From Paramesorhizobium endophyticum (GTDB lineage Bacteria > Pseudomonadota > Alphaproteobacteria > Rhizobiales > Rhizobiaceae): a DNA stretch of 64,000 bases. This document shows, piece by piece, positions 18,665-28,858 of the stretch. The notes below the pieces were generated by a model. The model did not search any database, was not told the DNA's origin, and worked only from the letters and a program-made list of their open reading frames with translations. The stretch is from positions 1 to 64,000 of the forward strand of contig NZ_BMHH01000006.1 in NCBI RefSeq assembly GCF_014640615.1. Reading direction: 5' to 3'. The translations under genes were made by a program, and so were the position numbers. Every line of letters begins with the position of its first letter. Within the stretch, counting starts at the first letter, position 1.

Positions 18665-19293
18665 ATAACGGCGTGTACGAAGCGGCGCTCACGCTGTGGA
18701 ACTATCATCTCGTTTATGACGAATTAAAGCCCGCCGATGCGATCATCGGCCTTGGCAGCTATGATCTGCGCGTGGCGAAACATTGCGCGGCGCTGTTTCA
18801 GGCCGGGCTTGCGCCGAAGCTGGTCTTTACAGGCAAGTCCGGCAACTGGACCGAAGGGCTCTATGAGAAGAGCGAGGCGGAGACCTTCGCCGACGTCGCG
18901 ATTGCCGAAGGCGTGCCGGAAAAGGCTATCCTGATCGAACCCAAAGCAACCAATATCGGCGAAAACATCCGCTTCTCGCACGACCTTCTGGGCAATGCTC
19001 TCAAGCGCGTCATCATCGTGACGAAACCGCAGACGCAGCGCCGGGCACTAGCCACCATCGGCAAGCAATGGCCCCGGGTGGAGGCATCGATCACCGCGCC
19101 GCCCGTTCCCTTCGAGGAACAGCCGACCGCGGACTATCCGTTCGAGAAGCTTGTCCACGAGATGGTTGGCGACGTGAAACGGATCCGCGACTACCCGGCG
19201 AAGGGCTTCCAGATTCCGCAGACCGTGCCGCCGCGGGTGATGGAGGCATATAAATTCCTCCTCGGCCACGGATTTGGCGCACATCTTGGCTAG
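18661..19293 (+). CDS. YdcF/ElyC-like DUF218 domain protein
   Basis: A 210-residue protein of the DUF218 (YdcF/SanA/ElyC) fold, with the early DAIIGLGSYDLRVAKHCAALF, EGLYEKSEAETFADVAIAEG and ATNIGENIRFSHDLL blocks that form the family's active-site-like pocket. There is no signal peptide or membrane segment, so it is probably cytoplasmic like YdcF rather than an envelope SanA/ElyC. Its ATG overlaps the preceding stop by 4 bp. Function unknown. Confidence 0.82.
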   Translation: MNNGVYEAALTLWNYHLVYDELKPADAIIGLGSYDLRVAKHCAALFQAGLAPKLVFTGKSGNWTEGLYEKSEAETFADVAIAEGVPEKAILIEPKATNIGENIRFSHDLLGNALKRVIIVTKPQTQRRALATIGKQWPRVEASITAPPVPFEEQPTADYPFEKLVHEMVGDVKRIRDYPAKGFQIPQTVPPRVMEAYKFLLGHGFGAHLG

Positions 19294-19347
19294 CCTGCCA
19301 GCGTAAATACTCGACTCGCCCGCTAATTTATGCGACGTGGGCAGACC

Positions 19348-20022
19348 ATGGCTCTCGATATCAAAATATGCGGATTGAAGACATCCGAGGCGGTCGAAGC
19401 CGCGTTTCTTGGCGGCGCGACGCATATCGGCTTCATCTTCTTTCCTAAAAGCCCGCGCAATGTTTCGCCTGAACTGGCGGGCCGGCTGCGCCTCGCGGCG
19501 GATGACCGGGCGAAGGCTGTCGCCGTCACGGTCGATGCCGACAATGCCTTGCTTGATGAAATCACCGGCGCAATGCGTCCTGACATGCTGCAATTGCATG
19601 GGCGCGAGACGCCGGAGCGGGTGGTGGATGTCAGGGCGCGCTATGGCCTCCCGGTCATGAAGGCCCTTTCCATCCGCGATGCGGCCGACCTTGCCGCGAT
19701 CGAGCCTTACAGGGGCGTTGCCGATCGTCTACTCTTTGATGCGAAGCCGCCTGTTGGTTCCGACCTTCCCGGCGGCAACGGCGTCTCCTTCGACTGGAGC
19801 CTGCTAGCGGCGCTTGACGGGAGCCTCGATTACATGCTTTCCGGTGGGCTGAACGCGGGCAATATCGCCGAGGCGCTTACCAGGACGAACGCGCCGGGCA
19901 TCGATATCTCCTCGGGCCTGGAGCGCGCGCCGGGCGAAAAGGATGTACGCCTGATCGAGGAATTCTTCCGGGCCATTCGCGCGGCGACAAATGGAACGCC
20001 CAAGCGTTTTACCCGAACATGA
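19348..20022 (+). CDS. trpF: Phosphoribosylanthranilate isomerase
   Basis: Converts phosphoribosylanthranilate to the enol intermediate in tryptophan synthesis. The TIM-barrel start IKICGLK with the catalytic Cys and the phosphate-binding MLSGGLNAGNI and GIDISSGLE near the C-terminus are clear. 224 residues from the ATG at 19348. It leads the trpF-trpB-unknown-trpA unit, with 12 bp to trpB. The trpE, trpD and trpC functions are not in this window, as is common for the split trp genes of this group. Confidence 0.97.
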   Translation: MALDIKICGLKTSEAVEAAFLGGATHIGFIFFPKSPRNVSPELAGRLRLAADDRAKAVAVTVDADNALLDEITGAMRPDMLQLHGRETPERVVDVRARYGLPVMKALSIRDAADLAAIEPYRGVADRLLFDAKPPVGSDLPGGNGVSFDWSLLAALDGSLDYMLSGGLNAGNIAEALTRTNAPGIDISSGLERAPGEKDVRLIEEFFRAIRAATNGTPKRFTRT

Positions 20023-21255
<1,233 letters not shown>

Positions 21256-21263
21256 GGCATCCT

Positions 21264-21740
21264 TTGACCGAGAACATCGCTCTAGCCGGAACGTCCACCT
21301 ATTCGCCGCGAGCCGCAAGGTTCGCGGAGGTGGTGGCGTGCGGCCCGACGATAATCAAGCTTTCGGTCATCGAGGCCGACGTAACCTTCCCGCTGCCGGA
21401 CGCCGCAATCGAAGCGGCCAAGGCGACGATTGCCGGAGCCGCCTATAGGCTCACGGCAACGCGGCATCTGGGCGCCGGATTCGCCATCCTTCATCGGGGC
21501 GAAGAAGGACTCTGGCTGCTTCTGCACTGGTGGCTTGAGGGCGGGATCGCTACGCAGATCGTCTGGCGGTCGGATCTCGACGGCGAGCCTGAATTCGTAC
21601 CAGCGGAGCCATTGCTGATGGCGTGCGTCTGGGAACTCGGAATTATCGATTTTGAACGGCGCGCATGGATGGAAACGGTGATGTCCGGAAAACCCGTCGC
21701 CGACTATCTGACGCGCACCATGCCACGGGGCACAGTATGA
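21264..21740 (+). CDS. Unknown protein between trpB and trpA
   Basis: I do not recognise a domain. The open frame runs from a TTG at 21264 (GAGG seven nt upstream) to 21740, giving 158 residues with no signal peptide or membrane helix. The middle is aromatic-rich ([25 protein letters not shown]), and the end is [20 protein letters not shown]. It starts 8 nt after the trpB stop, and its stop overlaps the trpA ATG, so it is translated as part of the operon. GC and codon use look like its neighbours. A role linked to tryptophan synthase is only inferred from position. Confidence 0.72.
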   Translation: MTENIALAGTSTYSPRAARFAEVVACGPTIIKLSVIEADVTFPLPDAAIEAAKATIAGAAYRLTATRHLGAGFAILHRGEEGLWLLLHWWLEGGIATQIVWRSDLDGEPEFVPAEPLLMACVWELGIIDFERRAWMETVMSGKPVADYLTRTMPRGTV

Positions 21741-22576
21741 CCACACGCATCGACAAAAAGTTCGCCGCATTGAAAGCGGAAGGGCGTCCGGCGCTCGTCA
21801 CCTATTTCATGGGCGGCGATCCGGATTACGAGACTTCGCTCAGGATCATGAAGGCGCTGCCTGAGGCGGGTGCCGACATTATCGAGCTGGGCGTGCCCTT
21901 CTCCGATCCCATGGCGGACGGGCCAGCGATTCAGGCGGCGGGCTTGCGCGCGCTGAAAAGCGGGCAGACTTTGGTGAAGACACTCGCCATGGCGGCCGAA
22001 TTCCGCAAGAGCGACGATACGACCCCGATCGTGCTGATGGGCTATTACAACCCGATCTATATCCATGGGGTCGAGCGCTTCCTGAAAGACGCGAAGGAAT
22101 CGGGCGTCGATGGGCTGATCATCGTCGATCTGCCGCCGGAGATGGACGAGGAACTCTGCATTCCCGCGCTGAAGGCCGGGATCAACTTCATCCGGCTGGC
22201 GACGCCGACCACCGATGACAAGCGCTTGCCCAAGGTGCTCGAAAACACCTCCGGCTTCGTCTATTACGTCTCGATGACCGGCATTACCGGCTCGGCGTTG
22301 CCCGACACCTCGAAAGTTGCGCGGGCGGTCAGCCGCATCAAAGGGCATACGGCACTACCGGTCTGCGTCGGCTTCGGGGTGAAGACGGCGGAGCAGGCTA
22401 AGGTGATCGGCGCGTCCGCCGATGGCGTCGTCGTCGGCACGGCCATCGTCAACGCCGTCGCCAACACGATCCGGCCTGACGGCTCGCTCGTCGCCGACCC
22501 GGCTGAGGCCGTTGCCACCATGGTACGCGGGCTTTCCACCGGAATTCGCGCCGCGCGCCTTGCCGCTGCCGAATAA
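21737..22576 (+). CDS. trpA: Tryptophan synthase alpha chain
   Basis: Cleaves indole-3-glycerol phosphate and passes indole to TrpB. The catalytic Glu lies in [16 protein letters not shown]. The phosphate-binding end has [12 protein letters not shown] and VVVGTAIV. 279 residues from the ATG at 21737, overlapping the previous stop (ATGA). It is followed by accD after 37 bp, the trpA-accD-folC order frequent in proteobacteria. Confidence 0.97.
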   Translation: MTTRIDKKFAALKAEGRPALVTYFMGGDPDYETSLRIMKALPEAGADIIELGVPFSDPMADGPAIQAAGLRALKSGQTLVKTLAMAAEFRKSDDTTPIVLMGYYNPIYIHGVERFLKDAKESGVDGLIIVDLPPEMDEELCIPALKAGINFIRLATPTTDDKRLPKVLENTSGFVYYVSMTGITGSALPDTSKVARAVSRIKGHTALPVCVGFGVKTAEQAKVIGASADGVVVGTAIVNAVANTIRPDGSLVADPAEAVATMVRGLSTGIRAARLAAAE

Positions 22577-22613
22577 GCGCTTAGATTATTATAAAGAAAA
22601 CGGAAACGGGATC

Positions 22614-23507
22614 ATGAACTGGATCACCAACTACGTCCGGCCCAAGATCAATTCGATGCTCGGGCGCCGCGAGATGCCGGAAAATCTCTGGATCAAGGAC
22701 CCCGAGACCGGCGAAATGGTGTTTCACAAGGATCTGGAAAGCAATCAGTGGGTGATCCCCGCTTCCGGTCATCATATGCGCATTCCCGTGAAGGATCGGC
22801 TGCGCTTCTTCTTCGACGACGGCAAATATGAGATGCTGGAAGGCGTGAAGGTACCGGTCGACCCGCTGAAATTCCGCGACGAAAAACGTTATATCGACCG
22901 CCTCAAGGACTATCGCGCCCGCACCGGCCTCGACGACACCATCGTCAACGCGCTCGGAACCATCGAGAGCCTGCCGATCTCCGTCATCATCCACGAGTTC
23001 GGCTTCATGGGCGGCTCGCTCGGCATGGCGGCGGGCGAGGCGATCATCAAGGGCTTCGAGACGGCCATCGCGCAGAAGCGCCCGGTGGTGCTGTTCTCTG
23101 CCTCCGGCGGCGCGCGGATGCAGGAAGGCATCATGTCCCTGATGCAGCTTCCCCGCACGACAGTCGCGGTGGAAATGCTGAAAGAGGCCGGGCTTCCCTA
23201 TATCGTGGTGCTCACCAACCCCACCACGGGCGGCGTTTCGGCCTCCTACGCCATGCTGGGCGATGTGCATATCGCCGAGCCTGGCGCGATGATCGGCTTT
23301 GCCGGCGCGCGCGTGATCGAGCAGACGATCCGCGAAAAGCTGCCCGAACGCTTCCAGACCGCCGAATATCTCATGGAGCACGGCATGGTGGACATGGTCG
23401 TTTCGCGGCTCGAAATGAAGGCGACTATCGCGCGGTTGCTGCGTCTCATGCTGAAACAGCCGGCGGCCAGCACAGCGACGAGCGCTCCCGCCAGCATCGC
23501 CGCCTGA
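22614..23507 (+). CDS. accD: Acetyl-CoA carboxylase carboxyltransferase beta subunit, without zinc-finger cysteines
   Basis: With AccA it transfers the carboxyl group from biotin to acetyl-CoA for fatty-acid synthesis. 297 residues from ATG 22614. The crotonase-like core is intact ([45 protein letters not shown]). The N-terminal region that carries a C4 zinc finger in E. coli reads [19 protein letters not shown] then [11 protein letters not shown], with no cysteine. Loss of the finger is seen in relatives of this order, so this is probably a working subunit. Confidence 0.95.
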   Translation: MNWITNYVRPKINSMLGRREMPENLWIKDPETGEMVFHKDLESNQWVIPASGHHMRIPVKDRLRFFFDDGKYEMLEGVKVPVDPLKFRDEKRYIDRLKDYRARTGLDDTIVNALGTIESLPISVIIHEFGFMGGSLGMAAGEAIIKGFETAIAQKRPVVLFSASGGARMQEGIMSLMQLPRTTVAVEMLKEAGLPYIVVLTNPTTGGVSASYAMLGDVHIAEPGAMIGFAGARVIEQTIREKLPERFQTAEYLMEHGMVDMVVSRLEMKATIARLLRLMLKQPAASTATSAPASIAA

Positions 23508-23512
23508 CGATC

Positions 23513-24844
23513 ATGGCGCTCAAAACCGCCGAGCAGGAAATCGAGCGGCTGCTAAGCCTGCATCCGAAAGGTTTTGACCTGTCGCTCGACCGCATCACGC
23601 GGCTGCTCGGCGCGCTGGACAACCCGCATCTGAAGCTGCCGCCCGTGATCCATATCGCGGGCACCAATGGCAAGGGTTCGGCGAGCGCCTTCTCACGGGC
23701 ACTGCTCGAAGCCGCTGGCTTGACGGTGCATGTCCACACCTCGCCGCATCTGGTCAACTGGCACGAGCGCTATCGCCTTGGCGCGCCCGACGGCGGGCGG
23801 CTCGTTGCCGACGATGTGCTGGCGGAAGCAGTGTCGCGAGTGGCGGAGGCCAATGCCGGCCAGCCGATCACGGTTTTCGAGATCTTGACCGCCGTCACTT
23901 TCGTCCTCTTTTCCGAGCATCCCGCCGATGCGGTGGTGCTGGAGGTAGGGCTTGGCGGTCGGTTCGACGCCACCAACGTCATTCCCAAGCCAGCCGTTAG
24001 CCTGATCATGCCGGTTTCGCTCGATCACCAGGCCTATCTCGGCGACCTGGTGGAACTGATCGCGGCGGAGAAGGCCGGGATCATCAAGCGCGGTTGCCCG
24101 GTCGTGGTCGGCTTCCAGCAGGACGATGCGGCGCGGAATGTGATGATCGAGACCGCCGAAAGGCTGCGCTCCCCGCTTTTCGTCTATGGCCAGGATTTCT
24201 TCGCTCATGAAGAGCACCGCCGCCTGATCTATCAGGACGAGACGGGCCTCATGGACCTGCCCCTGCCGCGCCTTGTGGGCCGCCACCAGCTCGGCAACGC
24301 TGCCGCAGCGATCAAGACGGTGCGCGCCGCAGGCTTCGATATTCCCGACCGCGCAATCGAAAAAGCCATGACGACGGTGGAATGGCCGGCGCGGATGCAG
24401 CGGCTCACACAGGGGCGCTTGGTGGACCTTGCCCCGGCTAAAGCGGAGATATGGCTCGATGGCGGGCATAATCCCGGCGCGGGCATCGTGATTGCCGAGG
24501 CCATGGCGGAACTGGAAGAACGCTCTCCACGCCCGCTGTTTCTCATATCAGGCATGATCAACACAAAGGATCCCGTCGGTTATTTCAAGGCGTTTACGGG
24601 CATGGCGAAGCATGTCTTCACCGTGCCGATCCGCTCCAGCGACGCTGGCATCGCGCATGAAGCGCTGGCGGTGGCGGCCGAGGAAGCGGGCATCTCAGCC
24701 GAGCCGGTGCATTCGGTCGAAAACGCGCTGAAAATCCTGCGCGACAATACCAATGCAGGCGATGTCCCGCCGCGCATCCTGATCGGCGGCTCGCTCTATC
24801 TGGCAGGCGATGTGCTGGCGGATAATGGCACGCCGCCGGTGTAA
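23513..24844 (+). CDS. folC: Folylpolyglutamate synthase / dihydrofolate synthase
   Basis: Adds glutamate to dihydropteroate and to folates. 443 residues with the Mur-ligase-like P-loop IHIAGTNGKGSAS, the HTSPHLVNWHERY block and the C-terminal WLDGGHNPGAG motif. It lies 5 bp after accD, so it is the last gene of the trp-accD-folC unit. It is convergent with alkB, 11 bp between stops. Confidence 0.96.
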   Translation: MALKTAEQEIERLLSLHPKGFDLSLDRITRLLGALDNPHLKLPPVIHIAGTNGKGSASAFSRALLEAAGLTVHVHTSPHLVNWHERYRLGAPDGGRLVADDVLAEAVSRVAEANAGQPITVFEILTAVTFVLFSEHPADAVVLEVGLGGRFDATNVIPKPAVSLIMPVSLDHQAYLGDLVELIAAEKAGIIKRGCPVVVGFQQDDAARNVMIETAERLRSPLFVYGQDFFAHEEHRRLIYQDETGLMDLPLPRLVGRHQLGNAAAAIKTVRAAGFDIPDRAIEKAMTTVEWPARMQRLTQGRLVDLAPAKAEIWLDGGHNPGAGIVIAEAMAELEERSPRPLFLISGMINTKDPVGYFKAFTGMAKHVFTVPIRSSDAGIAHEALAVAAEEAGISAEPVHSVENALKILRDNTNAGDVPPRILIGGSLYLAGDVLADNGTPPV

Positions 24845-24855
24845 TTCAGAGCGTT

Positions 24856-25470
24856 CTACGGCTTCGTCACGCGGCGCAGCGTCAGATTGATCCGCCCGCC
24901 ATTCTTTAGCAGCGTCGAGGTTGCGGGATAAATCCGATCGACGCCGTGAAAGGCAAGCCGAGCCGCGCCGCCAAGCACGACGACATCGCCGCTCTTGAGC
25001 CTGAAGGATTGCGTGGGGTCGTTGCGTTTCGTGCCGCCGACGCGAAAAAGGCAGGTGTCCCCCAGCGAGAGAGAGACCACCGGCGCGCCGAATTCTTTTT
25101 CGTCACTGTCCTGATGAAGGCCCATCTTCGCCTTGTCCGAGTAGAAATTGACGAGGCAGGCTTCCGGCGGATGCGGATAATCGGCAACTTCGCGCCAGAG
25201 CGCCATAAGCACTTCCGGAATTGCGGGCCATGGCTCGTCCGTCGCCGGATGCGTCGGCTGGTAGCGATAGCCGCGCTCCTTGTCGGTTACCCAGCCGAGC
25301 ATCCCGCAATTGGTCATGTGCACGCTCATTTCCTTTCCGGTCTTGGGCATGGCCGGGACAAAAAGCGGCGCTTCGGCCACGATAGTCCTGATAGCCTCGA
25401 CCAGCGCTTCCTGTGCCGCGCGGTCGAAATAGTCGGGGAGGTAGCGAAACCCTTCCGGCAAACCCGTCAT
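24856..25470 (-). CDS. alkB: AlkB-type 2-oxoglutarate/Fe(II) DNA dioxygenase
   Basis: Removes alkyl groups from 1-methyladenine and 3-methylcytosine by oxidation. The iron ligands are in GLHQDSDE (His and Asp) and LAFHGVDRI (His). The 2-oxoglutarate contacts are NFYSDK and GGRINLTLRR. 204 residues from ATG 25470; GTG at 25488 is an alternative that would overlap the arfB stop. Not adjacent to ada here, unlike E. coli, though both are in the window. Confidence 0.93.
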   Translation of the reverse strand: MTGLPEGFRYLPDYFDRAAQEALVEAIRTIVAEAPLFVPAMPKTGKEMSVHMTNCGMLGWVTDKERGYRYQPTHPATDEPWPAIPEVLMALWREVADYPHPPEACLVNFYSDKAKMGLHQDSDEKEFGAPVVSLSLGDTCLFRVGGTKRNDPTQSFRLKSGDVVVLGGAARLAFHGVDRIYPATSTLLKNGGRINLTLRRVTKP

Positions 25471-25477
25471 TATCCCG

Positions 25478-25915
25478 TCAATCCCCACTCACTTTTCCGC
25501 GCATTTTCTTGATGCCTGAACGGCCGGATTTCTCCTTGAGCCGCCGCTCGATCGCGCCTTTGGAGGGCTTCGTCTTCTTGCGCGGCGGCGGGGGCGGTTC
25601 GGCGGCCTTGGCGAGAAGGGCGACGAGCCGCTCACGCGCGTCCTCGCGATTGCGCTCCTGCGTACGGAAGCGGCTGGCCTCGATCAGAATATCGCCCTCC
25701 TTGGTCGCCCGCTGCCCGGCAAGCCTGATCAGACGCTGGAAAACCTCCTCGGGCAAACCCGCCTGCCCTGCCCTGAACCGCAATTGCACGGCAGTCGAAA
25801 CCTTGTTGACGTTCTGACCGCCCGGGCCGCCGGCGCGAATGAACGCCTCCCCGAGATCATCCTCGCGGATGGAAATACGGGCATTAATGCGGATCAGGCG
25901 GCGATTCTCTTCCAT
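25478..25915 (-). CDS. arfB: Alternative ribosome-rescue factor / peptidyl-tRNA hydrolase
   Basis: Frees ribosomes stalled without a stop codon by hydrolysing peptidyl-tRNA. The catalytic GGQ is in RAGGPGGQNVNKVSTAVQ. The basic C-terminal tail (about residues 105-145, KKTKPSKGAIERRLKEKSG) is the part that enters the empty mRNA channel. 145 residues, slightly above E. coli ArfB. Its end touches or overlaps the alkB start region, so alkB is likely co-transcribed. Confidence 0.95.
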   Translation of the reverse strand: MEENRRLIRINARISIREDDLGEAFIRAGGPGGQNVNKVSTAVQLRFRAGQAGLPEEVFQRLIRLAGQRATKEGDILIEASRFRTQERNREDARERLVALLAKAAEPPPPPRKKTKPSKGAIERRLKEKSGRSGIKKMRGKVSGD

Positions 25916-25948
25916 GGAGAGAAATATAGCAAAAAAGCGGGCGGTTGG

Positions 25949-26098
25949 CGCCCCTCCCTCCCCCTTGCGGGGAGGGTGGCCCGAAGGGTCGGGTGGGGGT
26001 GGTGACGTTTACGCCATTGTCTCCAGCAAAAGCGCACCCGTCACCACCCCATCCGCCCGCTGACGCGGGCACCTTCCCCGCAAGGGGGAAGGAGGGAG
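25949..26098. repeat. C-rich palindromic intergenic element
   Basis: Arms CCTCCCCCTTGCGGGGAGGG (near 25951) and CCTTCCCCGCAAGGGGGAAGG (near 26071) are imperfect inverted copies. A second inner pair, GGTGGTGACG (25999-26008) and CGTCACCACC (26040-26049), flanks an A+T-richer centre. The element fills the whole gap between pckA's stop and arfB's start. It belongs to a different family from the 155-bp element, and only one copy is in the window. Confidence 0.75.
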
Positions 26099-26104
26099 CC
26101 AAGC

Positions 26105-27715
26105 TTATTCCGCCGCGACCACCAGCGCGGGGGCCGCACCCTTTACTTCCGTGTCGACATGCGCCTCGAACTTCTCGAAATTGGTGATGAACATGCCGAC
26201 AAGTTTTGCCGCTTGCGCGTCATAGGCCGCCTTGTCGGTCCAGGTGGAGCGCGGGTCGAGGATGGCGCTGTCAACGCCGGGCACGGCCACCGGCACGGCG
26301 AAGCCGAAATTCGGGTCCGTGCGGAACTCGGCATTCTTGAGTGAGCCGTCGAGCGCGGCGGTCAGCAGCGCGCGGGTTGCCTTGATCGGCATGCGGCTGC
26401 CCGTGCCATAGGCCCCGCCCGTCCAGCCGGTATTGACCAGCCAGCAATCGACGCCATGCTCGGCGATGAGTTCGCGCAGCAGATTGCCGTATTCGCTCGG
26501 ATGGCGTGGCATGAAGGGCGCGCCGAAGCAGGTGGAGAACGTCGCTTCCGGCTCGGTCACGCCCTTCTCCGTGCCTGCTACCTTGGCAGTGTAGCCGGAG
26601 AGGAAGTGATACATCGCCTGCGCCGGCGTCAGGCGGGCGATGGGGGGCAGAACGCCGAAGGCATCCGCCGTCAGCATGATGATGTTCTTCGGCTGGCCCG
26701 CCTTGCCGGTGGCGCTCGCATTGGGGATGAAATCGAGCGGATAGGCGCAGCGCGTGTTCTCGGTCAGCGAGCCGTCATCGAAATCAGGCACGCGGGCCTC
26801 GTCGAGCACGACATTTTCCAGCACCGTGCCGAAACGCTGCGTGGTGGCGAAGATTTCCGGTTCCGCCTCAGCCGAAAGCCGGATGGTCTTGGCATAGCAT
26901 CCACCTTCGAAGTTGAAGACGCCATGCTCGCCCCAGCCATGCTCGTCATCGCCAATGAGGGTGCGGTTGGGGTCGGCGGAAAGCGTCGTCTTGCCGGTGC
27001 CCGACAGACCGAAGAAGATCGCCGTATCGCCATCGGGCCCCTGATTGGCGGAGCAATGCATCGGCATCACGCCCTTCGGTGGCAGGATGTAGTTGAGCGC
27101 GGTGAAAACGGACTTCTTCATTTCACCGGCGTAGGACGTGCCGCCGATGAGCACGATCATGCGGGTGAGATCCACGGCGATGACCGTCTCCGTGCGGCAG
27201 CCATGGCGGGCCGGGTCAGCGCGGAAGGATGGCAGGTCGATGATCGTCATCTCGGGTATGAAAGACGCAAGCGCCTCGCGCTCAGGCCGGATCAGCAGGT
27301 TTCGGATGAACAGCGAATGCCAGGCATATTCGGTGATCACGCGGGTGCGGAGGCTATAGTCCGCGTCGGCGCCGCCGATCAGGTCCTGGACGAACAGCTC
27401 CCTGCCCTTCGCATGCTCGATGAAATCGGCATAAAGGGTTTCGAAAGCATCCGGGCTCATCGGCTTGTTGTTGTCCCACCAGACATGCGCCTCGGTATTG
27501 GCGTCGCGGACGACGAATTTATCCTTGGCGGAGCGGCCCGTATGCTGCCCGGTGCGGGCCAGAAGCGCGCCATGGGCGGTCAACTCCGCCTCGCCGCGGC
27601 GGATCGCTTCCTCATAGAGTTCGGCGGGGCCGAAATTGTAATAGACTGCGGAGATATCCTTCAGCCCCGAGCTGGTGATGGAAGCGGCCGCGTTGCGTGT
27701 GCCGGTCTCTTTCAT
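26105..27715 (-). CDS. pckA: Phosphoenolpyruvate carboxykinase (ATP)
   Basis: Makes phosphoenolpyruvate from oxaloacetate and ATP for gluconeogenesis. 536 residues with the kinase P-loop [15 protein letters not shown], the following metal-binding DDEHGW and the upstream MHCSANQG. The N-terminal [14 protein letters not shown] is also conserved. It is divergent from chvI, as in many relatives where the ChvI/ChvG pair lies next to pckA. Regulation by ChvI has been reported for related species, but no box was identified here. Confidence 0.97.
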   Translation of the reverse strand: MKETGTRNAAASITSSGLKDISAVYYNFGPAELYEEAIRRGEAELTAHGALLARTGQHTGRSAKDKFVVRDANTEAHVWWDNNKPMSPDAFETLYADFIEHAKGRELFVQDLIGGADADYSLRTRVITEYAWHSLFIRNLLIRPEREALASFIPEMTIIDLPSFRADPARHGCRTETVIAVDLTRMIVLIGGTSYAGEMKKSVFTALNYILPPKGVMPMHCSANQGPDGDTAIFFGLSGTGKTTLSADPNRTLIGDDEHGWGEHGVFNFEGGCYAKTIRLSAEAEPEIFATTQRFGTVLENVVLDEARVPDFDDGSLTENTRCAYPLDFIPNASATGKAGQPKNIIMLTADAFGVLPPIARLTPAQAMYHFLSGYTAKVAGTEKGVTEPEATFSTCFGAPFMPRHPSEYGNLLRELIAEHGVDCWLVNTGWTGGAYGTGSRMPIKATRALLTAALDGSLKNAEFRTDPNFGFAVPVAVPGVDSAILDPRSTWTDKAAYDAQAAKLVGMFITNFEKFEAHVDTEVKGAAPALVVAAE

Positions 27716-28041
27716 GGTCTCTCCGCATATTCTATTAAAAAAGGTTAATCTAGGCCGCCTTGATAGCGCCTCAAGGACCGGCTGGATTTTTTGACAGCAG
27801 AAAAGCCGAATGATTTCAAATAAATAATCGATTTAAAAATTTTCAAACAGAATTAAATCGTTTAAAAATTCGCCTTGCGCGAAAAAGCACGATCAAGCAA
27901 CCCTTGAGCGCATGAGCCGTAACATTTGTTTTCAAGGCAGAAAAAGTGCTATGCCACATTTTGTACCGAATTTGTCCTGCACAAACTCGTCGGGTAAAAT
28001 CAAGTTTGCCGACTGATTTGTTGTTTAAGGAGAGAGGCGCC
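27716..28041. promoter_or_regulatory. A+T-rich divergent promoter region of pckA and chvI
   Basis: A 326 bp gap, clearly richer in A+T than its surroundings. It contains two direct repeats, AATCGATTTAAAAATT (27826-27841) and AATCGTTTAAAAATT (27856-27870), about 30 bp or three helical turns apart. That spacing suits cooperative binding by a regulator. The chvI ribosome site GGAGAGAGG is at 28028-28036. No promoter boxes are asserted. Confidence 0.5.
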
Positions 28042-28761
28042 ATGAGGGAAATACCAGCCATGCAGACGATTGCGCTCGTCGACGACGACCGCAACATTCT
28101 GACTTCGGTTTCCATTGCGCTGGAATCAGAAGGCTATCGCGTCGAGACCTATACGGATGGGGCTTCGGCGCTTGACGGCCTGATGGCCCGCCCGCCCAAT
28201 CTCGCGATTTTCGATATAAAGATGCCGCGCATGGACGGCATGGAACTTCTGCGCCGTTTGCGGCAGAAGTCCGACCTGCCCGTAATTTTCCTGACGTCCA
28301 AGGACGACGAGATCGATGAATTGTTCGGCCTCAAGATGGGCGCGGACGATTTTATCACCAAGCCGTTCTCGCAACGGCTGCTGGTCGAGCGCGTCAAGGC
28401 GGTGCTGCGCCGCGTGGCGGCCCGCGACGGCACGGCGAAGCCGGTGGGCCAGCAGGCGAAGTCGCTGGAGCGCGGCGCGCTGGTGATGGACCAGGAGCGC
28501 CACACCTGCACCTGGAAGGGCGAGCCGGTGACGCTGACGGTGACCGAATTCCTGATCCTGCACTCCCTGGCGCAGCGTCCGGGCGTGGTGAAAAGCCGTG
28601 ACGCGCTGATGGATGCGGCCTATGATGAGCAGGTCTATGTGGATGATCGAACCATCGATAGCCACATCAAGCGCCTGCGCAAGAAGTTCAAGGCGGTTGA
28701 TGACAGCTTCGAGATGATCGAAACGCTCTATGGCGTTGGCTATCGCTTCCGCGAGGCGTGA
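28042..28761 (+). CDS. chvI: Response regulator ChvI (BvrR)
   Basis: OmpR/PhoB-type regulator of 239 residues. The receiver domain has the acidic pocket VDDDRN, phospho-acceptor Asp58 ([11 protein letters not shown]) and Lys in ITKPFS. The C-terminal winged helix ends [16 protein letters not shown]...YGVGYRF. Start at 28042 fits GGAGAGAGG upstream. In Brucella the BvrR/BvrS pair controls outer-membrane and virulence functions; in rhizobia, acid and envelope stress. Its kinase follows after 97 bp containing a 42-nt hairpin. Confidence 0.96.
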   Translation: MREIPAMQTIALVDDDRNILTSVSIALESEGYRVETYTDGASALDGLMARPPNLAIFDIKMPRMDGMELLRRLRQKSDLPVIFLTSKDDEIDELFGLKMGADDFITKPFSQRLLVERVKAVLRRVAARDGTAKPVGQQAKSLERGALVMDQERHTCTWKGEPVTLTVTEFLILHSLAQRPGVVKSRDALMDAAYDEQVYVDDRTIDSHIKRLRKKFKAVDDSFEMIETLYGVGYRFREA

Positions 28762-28788
28762 TCATTCCGGCCCGCGGGGGCGGCTGAG

Positions 28789-28830
28789 GCATGAGCCCAA
28801 AAAGTGCGGACTTTTTGGGTAAGCTCATGC
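28789..28830 (+). repeat. 42-nt palindromic repeat between chvI and chvG (copy 2)
   Basis: Outer arms GCATGAGC (28789-28796) and GCTCATGC (28823-28830) and inner arms CCAAAAAGT (28797-28805) and ACTTTTTGG (28810-28818) make a strong compound hairpin. It starts 28 nt after chvI's stop and ends 28 nt before chvG's start. Its reverse-orientation relatives are at 17295 and 55947. It could attenuate or stabilise the chvI-chvG message. Confidence 0.8.
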
Positions 28831-28858
28831 GAGACTGAATAGGATCACGATCCGCGTC

